From Aliidongia dinghuensis (lineage in GTDB: Bacteria; Pseudomonadota; Alphaproteobacteria; ATCC43930; CGMCC-115725): DNA of 64,000 bases. This document shows, in pieces, positions 52,741 through 60,710 of this stretch. The translations under genes were made by a program, and so were the position numbers. Where the stretch lies: positions 1 to 64,000 of the forward strand of contig NZ_BMJQ01000005.1 of NCBI RefSeq assembly GCF_014643535.1, in the 5' to 3' direction. The notes beneath the pieces are model-generated. The model was given only the letters and a program-made list of their open reading frames with translations, searched no databases and was not told the DNA's origin. Numbering within the stretch: position 1 is the stretch's first letter; each line of letters begins with the position of its first letter.

Positions 52741-53781
52741 ATGGGCGGAACGGGCTTGGCGGCGTTGGACCGGTTCGATCGTCTCTCCCTGCTCGATGGC
52801 GCCACGCCGATCCAGCGGCTCGAACGGCTGGAGCGGGCGCTCGGCCCAGCGGCAGAGGGCGTGCGCCTGTTCGTGAAGCGCGACGATCTGATGGGCATCG
52901 GCGGCGGCGGCAACAAGCTGCGCAAGCTCGAGTTCCTGATGGGCGCGGCGCTGGCGCAGCAGGCCGACACGTTCATCACGACCGGCGGCATCCAGTCGAA
53001 CCACGGGCGGCTCAGCGCTGCCGTCTCGGCCCGGCTGGGCCTCGCTTGCGAATTGGTCCTGACGCGCGTCGTGCCGCGGGACGACACGGAATATCGCCGC
53101 AACGGCAATATCCTGCTGGACGGCCTGTTCGGCGCCACGATCCATGAGCTGCCGGGCAGTGCCGATGCGCTCGCCGTCGCCGAAGCGCGCGCGGCCGAGC
53201 TGCGCCGGCAGGGGCGCCGGCCCTATGTCGTGGGCTCGGGTGGCTCCTCGCCGGTCGGCTGCCTCGGCTATGCCGCCTGCGCCCGGGAGATCGCGGCGCA
53301 GCAGGCGGCGGTAGCGCCCGGCGGCTTCGCCCGCATCATCGTGCCGAACGGCAGTGCCGGGACCCACGCCGGCCTCGCGGCCGGCTTCGCGGCGCTGGGC
53401 CTCGATCCGGCGCTGGTGCACTCCTTCACGGTGCTGGCGCCCGAGGCCGCGGCGCGGTCGCGGACTCTCGATCTTGCCCGCGCGACCCTGGCCCTGCTTA
53501 GCGACACCGCGTCGCTCGAGCCGGACGCGATCCGCGTCGCGGGCGACCAGCTGGGCGATGGCTACGGCCTGCCGACCGACGCGATGTTCGAGGCCGTCCG
53601 GCTGATCGCGCGCACCGAAGGGCTGCTGCTCGACCCGGTCTATAGCGGCAAGGCCTTCGCCGGCCTGCTCGCTGCCGTGCGCGCCGGCGCCTTCCGGCCA
53701 GGTGACGCGGTGCTGTTCGTCATGACCGGCGGCACGCCCGGGCTCTTCGCCTACCGGTGTGCCTTCGATCCGGACGCCTAA
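52741..53781 (+). CDS. D-cysteine desulfhydrase / ACC deaminase-family PLP enzyme
   Basis: The 346-residue fold-type II PLP enzyme has the cofactor lysine region GGGGNKLRKLEFLMG, TTGGIQSNHGR, the phosphate-binding GSGGSSPVGCLGY and the C-terminal TGGTPGLFAY. D-cysteine desulfhydrase and ACC deaminase share this scaffold. The length and SNHGR/GGSSP pattern favour the DcyD-like group. Start 52741 follows AAGGAAAG. Its stop is 3 bp from the 3' end of the convergent binding-protein gene. Confidence 0.8.
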   Translation: MGGTGLAALDRFDRLSLLDGATPIQRLERLERALGPAAEGVRLFVKRDDLMGIGGGGNKLRKLEFLMGAALAQQADTFITTGGIQSNHGRLSAAVSARLGLACELVLTRVVPRDDTEYRRNGNILLDGLFGATIHELPGSADALAVAEARAAELRRQGRRPYVVGSGGSSPVGCLGYAACAREIAAQQAAVAPGGFARIIVPNGSAGTHAGLAAGFAALGLDPALVHSFTVLAPEAAARSRTLDLARATLALLSDTASLEPDAIRVAGDQLGDGYGLPTDAMFEAVRLIARTEGLLLDPVYSGKAFAGLLAAVRAGAFRPGDAVLFVMTGGTPGLFAYRCAFDPDA

Positions 53782-53784
53782 GGG

Positions 53785-54987
53785 TCATTTCTTGACCAGC
53801 GGGCAGCTGCTCTTGGCGAGTGGCTGGAACGCCTCGTCGGCCGGGATCGTCGCCAGGATCTTGTAATAGTCCCAGGGATATTTCGATTCGGCCGGCGACT
53901 TGACGGTCACGACATACATGTCGTGCACCATGCGGCCGTCGGGCCGGATATGGCCGTTCTCGGCGAAGAAGTCGTGGATCGGCAGGCGCTTCATCGTCTC
54001 GGCCACGGTCGGGCCGTCGGTCGTGCCGGCCTCGCTGACCGCCTGCAGGTAATGCATGACGGCGGAATAGGTGCCGGCATGGATCATCGAGGGCATGGTC
54101 TTCATGCGCTCGAAGAAGCGCTTCGACCATGTCCGCGTCGCCTCGGTGCGGTCCCAGTAGAAGCCGGTCGTGAAGGTCATGCCCTGGGCGCGCTCCAGGC
54201 CCAGCGCATGGACGTCCTGGATGAACACGAGCATGGCGACGAGCTTCTGCGCCGGCGTGATGGCGAATTGTCTCGCCTGGGTCACGGCGTTCACCATGTC
54301 GTGGGTGGCACTGCCGAGCGCCACCACGTCAGCACCCGAGCTCTGGGCCTGCAGCAGGAACGAAGAGAAGTCGGCGGTATCGAGCGGGTGATAGACCGTG
54401 CCCACCATCTTGCCGCCGCTCTCGGCCACGACGTCGCTGACGTTCTCCGTCATCATCTTGCCGAAGGCATAGTCGGCCGCGACCATGAACCAGGTCTTGC
54501 CGCCGCCGGCCACGACGGCGCGCGCGGAATTGCTGGCGAGCGCGTAGGTGTCATAGACGTAATGGACCGTGGTCGGCGCGCAGGCCTCGTTGGTCAAGGC
54601 GGAAGAGGCCGTGCCGGTATAGACCACGACCTTGCTCTGCGCGCGCGCCAGGTTGGCGACGGCAAGCGCCACCGCCGAATTGTTGAGGTCGAAGATTGCG
54701 TCGACATGGTCGCGCTCGAACCAGCCGCGCGTGATGGCGGCGCCGACATCGGCCTTGTTCTGGTGGCTTGCCGAGACCAGTTCGATCGGCTTGCCCAGCG
54801 CCTGGCCGCCGAAATCCTCGATCGCCATGCGCGCCGCCTCGACCGAGCCAGGGCCGGCCGTGCCGGAATAGAGCCCGTCCATATCCGACAACACGCCGAT
54901 CTTCACGCCGCCGTCAGCCGCCGCGGCGCCTGACGCGATCGCCATGGCCGCGACGATCGCGGCCGCGCGCATGCCAGCAGAAACCAT
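53785..54987 (-). CDS. branched-chain amino acid-type ABC transporter substrate-binding protein (Peripla_BP_6), paralogue
   Basis: A 400-residue periplasmic binding protein with a signal peptide (ending near AAA-DGG). It shares long stretches of pattern with the protein at 28538-29758: GSVEAARMAIEDFGG, QNKADVGA, ADYAFGKM, DFSSFLLQAQ, and the terminal PWDYYKILATIP. As there, no permease or ATPase genes are adjacent. It is the last gene of the second acyl-CoA operon, downstream of the IclR gene. Start 54987 follows GGGGAGGAAC. Confidence 0.88.
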   Translation of the reverse strand: MVSAGMRAAAIVAAMAIASGAAAADGGVKIGVLSDMDGLYSGTAGPGSVEAARMAIEDFGGQALGKPIELVSASHQNKADVGAAITRGWFERDHVDAIFDLNNSAVALAVANLARAQSKVVVYTGTASSALTNEACAPTTVHYVYDTYALASNSARAVVAGGGKTWFMVAADYAFGKMMTENVSDVVAESGGKMVGTVYHPLDTADFSSFLLQAQSSGADVVALGSATHDMVNAVTQARQFAITPAQKLVAMLVFIQDVHALGLERAQGMTFTTGFYWDRTEATRTWSKRFFERMKTMPSMIHAGTYSAVMHYLQAVSEAGTTDGPTVAETMKRLPIHDFFAENGHIRPDGRMVHDMYVVTVKSPAESKYPWDYYKILATIPADEAFQPLAKSSCPLVKK

Positions 54988-55035
54988 CGTTCCTCCCCCT
55001 GCTTGTTCTGGTCGACGGGCCCGGTTGGTCCCAAG

Positions 55036-55080
55036 CTCTCGTCTGTTGGTCTCTCGTCCGTGGGTCTCTCGTCTGTTAGG
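55036..55080. repeat. 3 x 15-bp tandem repeat
   Basis: CTCTCGTCTGTTGGT and two near copies (55036-55080) lie in the short gap between the IclR and binding-protein genes. Same unit length as the repeat at 45891, unrelated sequence. Confidence 0.8.
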
Positions 55081-55083
55081 GCG

Positions 55084-55896
55084 CTACCCGCCCAAGTGCC
55101 GCGGAAACAGCGATGTGCCGATGAAGGCGCACACGTCCTTGAGCTCGGCGCCCAGCCGGTCGATCGTCTCGGACGGATGCTGGCCGGCGATGGTGATGCC
55201 GCTGATGCCGAAGCGCGGCCGACCGGCCTGGTCGGTCACGAGGGCGGCGACCGTGACGAGGCCGCGATAGAGGTTGCCGTCTTCGCGCGCCCAGCCGCGC
55301 TCGCGGGCCTCGGCAATATCGGCCAGATAGGTCTCGAACGACGGCGGGTCCTGCCAGCGGAGTGCCCCGAAGCGGCGGCGCAGCTCGGCCTCGGGCAGGT
55401 GCGTGGCCGCGGCGAAGCAGCGGCCGACGGCGCCGACCAGCGTCGGCAGGCGCAGGCCCAGCCGCATCTCGACCCGGACGGCGGTGGCACTGTGGGCCCG
55501 GTCGACGAGCGCGATATGACCCTCGTCCATGACGCGCCACAGCACGATCAGCATGTCGTAGTTGAGGGCGAGCCGCTCGAGCTCGGGCCGGATGAGATCG
55601 GCCGGGCTGATGCCGACGAGGCCGGCCGCGAGCTCGGCGACACCCAGGCCCAGCGAATAGACCTTGTCGACCGAGTTGAACGCGACGAAGCGCGCGCGCG
55701 CCAAGGTCCGCAAGATGTTGAAGCAGGTCGACGGGCTGATGCCGGTGCCGCGCGAGACTGCGGCGACGCCCAAGGGCGCCGTCGCATCGGCCAGGTACTG
55801 CAGGATGCGGATGGCATGGACCACGGCGCCCACGTCGCGCTGGGCGCCGGCCTCGCGCTCCTCGGTCGGCGGGGCCAAGATGTCGGTCAGGTCCAT
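55084..55896 (-). CDS. IclR-family transcriptional regulator
   Basis: A 270-residue regulator: N-terminal winged HTH (APLGVAAVSRGTGISPSTCFNI) and a C-terminal IclR effector domain (GLGVAELAAGLVG, GRCFAAATHLPE, FGISGITIAG). IclR members sense aromatic or short organic acids. It overlaps the upstream SDR gene stop (TGATG), so it is embedded in the operon it likely controls. Another in-frame start, GTG, lies 3 bp earlier. Confidence 0.87.
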   Translation of the reverse strand: MDLTDILAPPTEEREAGAQRDVGAVVHAIRILQYLADATAPLGVAAVSRGTGISPSTCFNILRTLARARFVAFNSVDKVYSLGLGVAELAAGLVGISPADLIRPELERLALNYDMLIVLWRVMDEGHIALVDRAHSATAVRVEMRLGLRLPTLVGAVGRCFAAATHLPEAELRRRFGALRWQDPPSFETYLADIAEARERGWAREDGNLYRGLVTVAALVTDQAGRPRFGISGITIAGQHPSETIDRLGAELKDVCAFIGTSLFPRHLGG

Positions 55897-56816
55897 CACA
55901 CGGGATCCCAGCTGAACACGTCCTGGCTGCGGTCGAGCGGCATGAGGCTGGGCTTCAAGGCCGGCATGCCGTGCTCGGCGATCAAGGCCGGCGTCCAGCC
56001 CTCGCCCCGGTGCGCCGAGCGGATCGGCCGGCTCTGGCTCATGAGGAAGATCTCGTTGTGGCGCGCGGCGAAGATCTGTCCGGTGATGCCCTTGGCCGCG
56101 TCCGACGCCAGATAGACCGCGAGCGGCGCGTTCTTGTCGGGCGTCATCTGCTGCAGCTTGGCGACCCGCGCCTTCTGGTCCGGCGTCTCGGCCGGGATGG
56201 CGCTCGTCATCCGGCTCCAGGCGAAGGGTGCCACGCAGTTGGAGCGGACGTTGTAGCGCTGCATGTCGAGCGCGATCGACTTCGACAAGGCCGCAATGCC
56301 GAGCTTCGCCGCCGAATAGTTCGCCTGGCCGAAATTGCCGACGAGGCCCGAGGTGCTGGTCATGTGGACATAGGCGCCGCTCTCCTGCGCCCGGAAATGC
56401 TCGGCCGCGGCCCGGCTCACGAAGAAGCTGCCGTTCAGGTGCACGTTCACGACCGCGAGCCAGTCCTCTGGCGTCATCTTGTGGAAGATCGTGTCGCGCA
56501 GGATGCCGGCGTTGTTGACGACGATGTCGACCCGGCCGAAGGCGTCGAGTGCTGCCTGCACGATCCGCTGGGCCGAGGTCCAGTCGGCGACGCTGTCGCC
56601 GTTGATGACGGCCGCGCCGCCACGCTGCTCGATGATCTGCCGCGTCTGCTCGGCCGGGCCGGCCGACTGGCCCTCGCCGCCCAAGGACGCGCCGATGTCG
56701 TTGATGACGACTTTGGCGCCTGCCAGCGCCATGGCGATCGCGATCTCGCGGCCGATGCCGCCGCCGGCGCCGGTGACGATCGCGACCTTGCCTTCCAGCA
56801 TCGCGCTGTCCTGCAT
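55896..56816 (-). CDS. SDR-family 3-hydroxyacyl-CoA dehydrogenase-like protein (HSD17B4-type)
   Basis: A 306-residue SDR with TGAGGGIGREIAIAMALAGA, an insert EGQSAGPAEQTRQII typical of peroxisomal multifunctional enzyme 2-type SDRs, NNAGILRD, and YSAAK for catalysis. The C-terminal 60 residues extend beyond the SDR fold. It probably oxidises a (3R)-hydroxyacyl-CoA. Paired with a MaoC-type hydratase gene in the same operon, it reproduces the HSD17B4 chemistry in separate proteins. Start 56816 follows GGAGTAGGATT. Confidence 0.87.
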   Translation of the reverse strand: MQDSAMLEGKVAIVTGAGGGIGREIAIAMALAGAKVVINDIGASLGGEGQSAGPAEQTRQIIEQRGGAAVINGDSVADWTSAQRIVQAALDAFGRVDIVVNNAGILRDTIFHKMTPEDWLAVVNVHLNGSFFVSRAAAEHFRAQESGAYVHMTSTSGLVGNFGQANYSAAKLGIAALSKSIALDMQRYNVRSNCVAPFAWSRMTSAIPAETPDQKARVAKLQQMTPDKNAPLAVYLASDAAKGITGQIFAARHNEIFLMSQSRPIRSAHRGEGWTPALIAEHGMPALKPSLMPLDRSQDVFSWDPV

Positions 56817-56847
56817 AATCCTACTCCCCGTTCTTGCCCGCGCCCGC

Positions 56848-58023
56848 TCAGCCGGGCAGGTCGAGCACGTTCTTCGCCAGAATGTTGCGCTGGATCTCGT
56901 TCGAGCCGCCGTAGATCGTCACCGGCCGGGCCTGGATGAACAGGCCGGCCGGATTCAAGTCGCGGTTGCCCTCCATGGGCTCGAGCAAGCCCGCATTCTC
57001 GCCAGCGATCTCCAGCATCGCCTCGGTGATGCGCTGGTAGAGCTCGCTCTGGTTGAGCTTCAGCATGGAAACGTCGGCGCCCAGGAGCTCGCCGCGGCGC
57101 AGGATCTCGACATAGGTCTCGTAAAGCGCGCTGTGGTCGGCGAGATCGAGGCGGAGCCGCGTGTAGCGGTCGCGGAACGCCGGATCCTCTGAGATGCCCA
57201 TGCGCTGGGCCAAGAGGCGCAGCCGGCTCAGCGCATAGGCCGACTGCTTGGGCGAGCCGATCATGACGCGCTCGAAGCCCAAGAGCGCCTTCGCCATGGT
57301 CCAGCCCTGGTTCACCTCGCCGACGAGGTTCTCCCTCGGCACGCGCACATTGTCGAAGAACACCTCCGAGAACTCGTCGTGCATGTCGAGGTTGACGATC
57401 GGCCGGACCGTGATGCCGGGCGCGTCCATCGGCACGAGGAGGAAGCTGATGCCCTCCTGCTTCTTGGCCGCCTTGTCGGTGCGCACGAGCAGGAAGATCC
57501 AGTTGGCGTCGTTGGCGAGCGTCGTCCAGGTCTTCTGCCCGTTCACCACCCAATCCTCGCCGTCGAGCACGGCCGAGGTCGCGAGGCCTGCAAGGTCCGA
57601 ACCGGCGTTGGGCTCGCTGTAGCCCTGGCACCAGACATGCTCGCCTGAGAGGATCTTGGGCAGGAAGAAAGCCTTCTGCGCTTCGGTGCCGTAGCGGATC
57701 AGCAGCGGCCCGAGCATGACGATGCCGTGGTCGTTGGTGCGGGCGGCACCATGCCGCTCGAACTCCTCGGTCATGAGCAGCTGCTTCGCCGCCGAGAGGC
57801 CCATGCCGCCATATTCCCTGGGCCAGCCGGGGGCGAGCCAGCCCTGGTGCGCCAGGATCATGTACCAGGCCTTGTTGTCCCGCCAATGCAGCCGCTTCGG
57901 CGGATGGCGCAGCTCGGGCGGATAATTGGCCTCGACCCAGCGCCTGACGTGCAGGCGGAAGCTCTCGTCGTCGAGCGCGTTCAGGTCGTCTGTCGCGTTT
58001 TGAGGTTGGGGCTCGCTCGCCAT
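56848..58023 (-). CDS. acyl-CoA dehydrogenase
   Basis: A 391-residue flavoenzyme. EPNAGSDLAGL is the flavin/substrate block, followed by WVVNGQKTWTTLANDANWIF, the FDNVRVPRENLVGEVNQGW helix, and the C-terminal YGGSNEIQRNILAKNVL that ends many bacterial members. It pairs with the second dehydrogenase gene at 58789, as in two-subunit ACADs of steroid-type catabolism. Start 58023 (GGGGAA at 6 bp); ATG 58029 is possible. Confidence 0.88.
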   Translation of the reverse strand: MASEPQPQNATDDLNALDDESFRLHVRRWVEANYPPELRHPPKRLHWRDNKAWYMILAHQGWLAPGWPREYGGMGLSAAKQLLMTEEFERHGAARTNDHGIVMLGPLLIRYGTEAQKAFFLPKILSGEHVWCQGYSEPNAGSDLAGLATSAVLDGEDWVVNGQKTWTTLANDANWIFLLVRTDKAAKKQEGISFLLVPMDAPGITVRPIVNLDMHDEFSEVFFDNVRVPRENLVGEVNQGWTMAKALLGFERVMIGSPKQSAYALSRLRLLAQRMGISEDPAFRDRYTRLRLDLADHSALYETYVEILRRGELLGADVSMLKLNQSELYQRITEAMLEIAGENAGLLEPMEGNRDLNPAGLFIQARPVTIYGGSNEIQRNILAKNVLDLPG

Positions 58024-58025
58024 GG

Positions 58026-58796
58026 TCATTTCCCCGTGAAGGCCGGCGGGCGCTTGCCGAGGAACGCCGCCTTGCCCTCGGCATGGTCCGCCGTCAGGAA
58101 CATCGCCGCCTGCATGTCGCGTTCCCAGTCGAGCGCTGCGTCGAGCCCAGCCGCCAGATATTGCTTGGTGAGCCCAACTGGCAGCGGCGCCGTGCCGGCG
58201 AAGAGGCGCGCCCGGTCGAGTGCTGCGCCAAGCGCCGTGCCCGGCGGCACCATCTGGTCGACGAGGCCGATCTCGAGCGCCTGGGCGGCCGCCACCGGCT
58301 CGCCATAGAGCATCATTTGCCGCGCTCGGCCCTGGCCGATGCGGAGCGGCAGGCTGTGCAGCACGCCATAGTCGGGGATAAGCCCGATCTTGCCGAACGA
58401 CAGCACGAAGCGCGCCTCGGCCGCGGCCACGATCGTGTCGCAGCAGAGCGCCAGGCCCACGGCACCCCCGGCGCACCAGCCCTCGACCGCGGCGATGATC
58501 GGCTTGGCACTCTTCACCATCAGGCGTACCAGCCGGTGATTGAGACGGAAACGCTCGCGCCCGGCCGCGAAATCGGCCGCGTCCATGGCCGTGATATCGC
58601 CGCCCGAGCTGAAATGGCCGCCGGCGCCGGCCAGCACGATGGCACGTACGCTCGGGTCCGTGTCGTTGCGCTCCAGTGCCTCGATGAGCGCCAATCGCAT
58701 CGGCAAGGCCAGCGCGTTGCGCCGGGCGGGGTTGTCGAGCGTCAGCACGACGGCGGCGCCGTCGCGCTCCTCCTGCAGCATCTTATCGTCAGACAT
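58026..58796 (-). CDS. enoyl-CoA hydratase/isomerase family protein
   Basis: A 256-residue crotonase-fold protein. LDNPARRNALALPM, oxyanion-hole GGHFSSGGDITAMD, AVEGWCAGGAVGLALCCD and FGKIGLIPDYGVLHSLP are visible. The stop lies next to the acyl-CoA dehydrogenase start, and the start overlaps the upstream dehydrogenase by 8 bp. It fits an enoyl-CoA hydration or isomerisation step in this operon. Confidence 0.87.
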   Translation of the reverse strand: MSDDKMLQEERDGAAVVLTLDNPARRNALALPMRLALIEALERNDTDPSVRAIVLAGAGGHFSSGGDITAMDAADFAAGRERFRLNHRLVRLMVKSAKPIIAAVEGWCAGGAVGLALCCDTIVAAAEARFVLSFGKIGLIPDYGVLHSLPLRIGQGRARQMMLYGEPVAAAQALEIGLVDQMVPPGTALGAALDRARLFAGTAPLPVGLTKQYLAAGLDAALDWERDMQAAMFLTADHAEGKAAFLGKRPPAFTGK

Positions 58797-59850
58797 CGTC
58801 GTCCTCCGGCATCAGGGCCGCGAAGCGGGTGCGGTGGGTCTGGGCGGAGCCGAACGCGTTCGCCAGCACCATCGCCTTCCGCAGATACAGGCCCACGTCA
58901 TATTCGTCGGTATAGCCGATGCCGCCGTGCAGCTGGATCGCCTGGCGCGTCACCAGCAGGCTCGCGTCGGCCGCGCGCGCCTTGGCACGCGACACGGCGG
59001 CGCGTCTACGGGGGGAGAGCGGCCCGGCGTCGAGTGTGGCGGCGGCACTCTCGATGCTGGCGCGGCTGAGCGCGATCTGCAGCTTGAGGTCGGCCGCGCG
59101 GTGCTGCAGCGCCTGGAAGCTGCCGATCGGTCGGCCGAACTGTTTCCGCGTGCGCAGATATTCGAGCGTCATGGCAAAGCCCTGCTCCATGACACCCAGG
59201 AGATAGGCAGCCGTCGCGAGCGTTGCCTCCTCGATCGCGGCCTCGGTCGTGCCCGGCACGGGCTCGGCTGGCGCCGCCTCGAACGTGACGGTGCCCCAAT
59301 GGCCGCCGTCCTGGGTCTTGGCGCAGTCGAGTGTCACACCCGGGGCGTCGGCCGCGACCAGCGCCAGGCCTTCGCGGGTCGTGACCAGGAACGCGTCGGC
59401 GCCGGCCGCCATCGGGACAAAGACTTTTCGGCCGGTGACGCGCCCGGCGTCGAGCCGAGTGTCGGTTCCGGCCGCGACCGTGTCGGCCCGTTCCTGCCAG
59501 GCCGGCAGGATGATCCGGCTGCCGTCGACCAGCGCCGGCGGCGTCGCGTCGCCCAGCATGCGCGCCGCCATCGCGCCGGTGACGAGCGGTTCCGGTACCA
59601 GGCCGCGGCCCAGCTCTTCGGCCAGTGCACAGAACTCGGCCATACCGAGCCCCGCGCCGCCCGCGGCCTCAGGCAGGCGCAGGCCGATCCAGCCCATCTC
59701 GCCGATCTCGCGCCACACATCGCGGTCGAAGCCCGGCATTCCGAAGCGTAGCGCGCGGATACGGGCCAGGTCGCTGCCGCGCGGCACCACCGCGGCGGCA
59801 CTGTCGCGCAGCATGCGGATATTGTCGGCGCGCTCTTCCGCGACGCTCAT
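58789..59850 (-). CDS. acyl-CoA dehydrogenase, short divergent subunit
   Basis: A 353-residue acyl-CoA dehydrogenase of the shorter, divergent type. The middle-domain blocks are weak, but the C-terminal domain is clear: RTRKQFGRPIGSFQALQHRA (TRKQFG motif) and LHGGIGYTDEYDVGLYLRK. In the alpha2beta2 ACADs of mycobacteria and relatives, such a subunit pairs with a canonical one; the partner here is probably the gene at 56848-58023. It overlaps both neighbours. Confidence 0.82.
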   Translation of the reverse strand: MSVAEERADNIRMLRDSAAAVVPRGSDLARIRALRFGMPGFDRDVWREIGEMGWIGLRLPEAAGGAGLGMAEFCALAEELGRGLVPEPLVTGAMAARMLGDATPPALVDGSRIILPAWQERADTVAAGTDTRLDAGRVTGRKVFVPMAAGADAFLVTTREGLALVAADAPGVTLDCAKTQDGGHWGTVTFEAAPAEPVPGTTEAAIEEATLATAAYLLGVMEQGFAMTLEYLRTRKQFGRPIGSFQALQHRAADLKLQIALSRASIESAAATLDAGPLSPRRRAAVSRAKARAADASLLVTRQAIQLHGGIGYTDEYDVGLYLRKAMVLANAFGSAQTHRTRFAALMPEDDDV

Positions 59851-60710
59851 GGGCGCACTCCCTCGAATTCGGCGCGGCCGTTGTTGACGACGATTTGGTC
59901 GCGCTCGACGACGCGGGCGCGGAACGCTCCGTCGCGCCAGATCTCGGTACGGATCGTCTCGCCCGGGAAGACCGGTGCCGTGAAGCGCAGGGCGAGCGAG
60001 CGGCAGCGCGCCGCGTCATAGTCGCCGAGCGCGCGCAACAGCGCGTGTGCGGCGACGCCGAGTGTGCAGAGTCCATGCAGGATCGGGCGCGGGAAGCCGG
60101 CCTTCTCGGCCGTGCCCGGATCGGCGTGCAGCGGATTGTCGTCGCCGTTCAAGCGGTAATAGAGCGCCTGTTCCGGCCGGGTCGCGAGATCGATCGTCCA
60201 GTCGGGCGCCCCCTCCGGGATCGGGTGCGGCGGCTTGATCGGTCCCGCCGGCCCGCCGAAGCCGCCGTCGCCGCGCAGGAACGTCGTGCTCTCGGTCACG
60301 GCCAGCAGGTCGCCGGTCGCGGCGTCGATCACCTGCTTCTCGCTATAGAGCAAGGCGCCCTTGCCGGCGCCCTTGTCGACGAGGCCGATGACGCGCGTCC
60401 GGCCGATGATCTCGCCGTCGACGGGCAGCGGCTTCAGCAGGCGGATGCCTTGCTCGCCATGGACGAGGCGCACCGCGTCGACGCCGGTGCGCGGGTCCCG
60501 CAGCCAGAAGCCCGGATGGCCCAGCACGACCGCCATGGACGGCAAGGCCTTGAGCGCCCGGTGGTGATCGACGTAATCGAGCTGCCGCCGGTCGAGCGGG
60601 TCCTGGCCGAGGCCGACCGAGAGCGCGTAGAACACTGCGTCCCGCGGGGTCACGCGCTGGCGCACCTCCGGGATCGGGAAATTCATCAGATGGTCGTGGT
60701 CGATGGCCAT
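59847..60710 (-). CDS. MaoC-family dehydratase (2-enoyl-CoA hydratase 2-type)
   Basis: A 287-residue double-hotdog protein. The N-terminal half resembles the PaaZ/HSD17B4 structural hotdog (YALSVGLGQDPLDRRQLDYV, PSMAVVLGHPGFWL). The C-terminal half has the hydratase-2 motif YRLNGDDNPLHADPGTAEKA then PILHGLCTLGVAAHAL, with D and H catalytic. It makes (3R)-hydroxyacyl-CoA. Start ATG 60710 overlaps the upstream stop (TGATG); GGGAG lies upstream. Confidence 0.87.
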   Translation of the reverse strand: MAIDHDHLMNFPIPEVRQRVTPRDAVFYALSVGLGQDPLDRRQLDYVDHHRALKALPSMAVVLGHPGFWLRDPRTGVDAVRLVHGEQGIRLLKPLPVDGEIIGRTRVIGLVDKGAGKGALLYSEKQVIDAATGDLLAVTESTTFLRGDGGFGGPAGPIKPPHPIPEGAPDWTIDLATRPEQALYYRLNGDDNPLHADPGTAEKAGFPRPILHGLCTLGVAAHALLRALGDYDAARCRSLALRFTAPVFPGETIRTEIWRDGAFRARVVERDQIVVNNGRAEFEGVRP

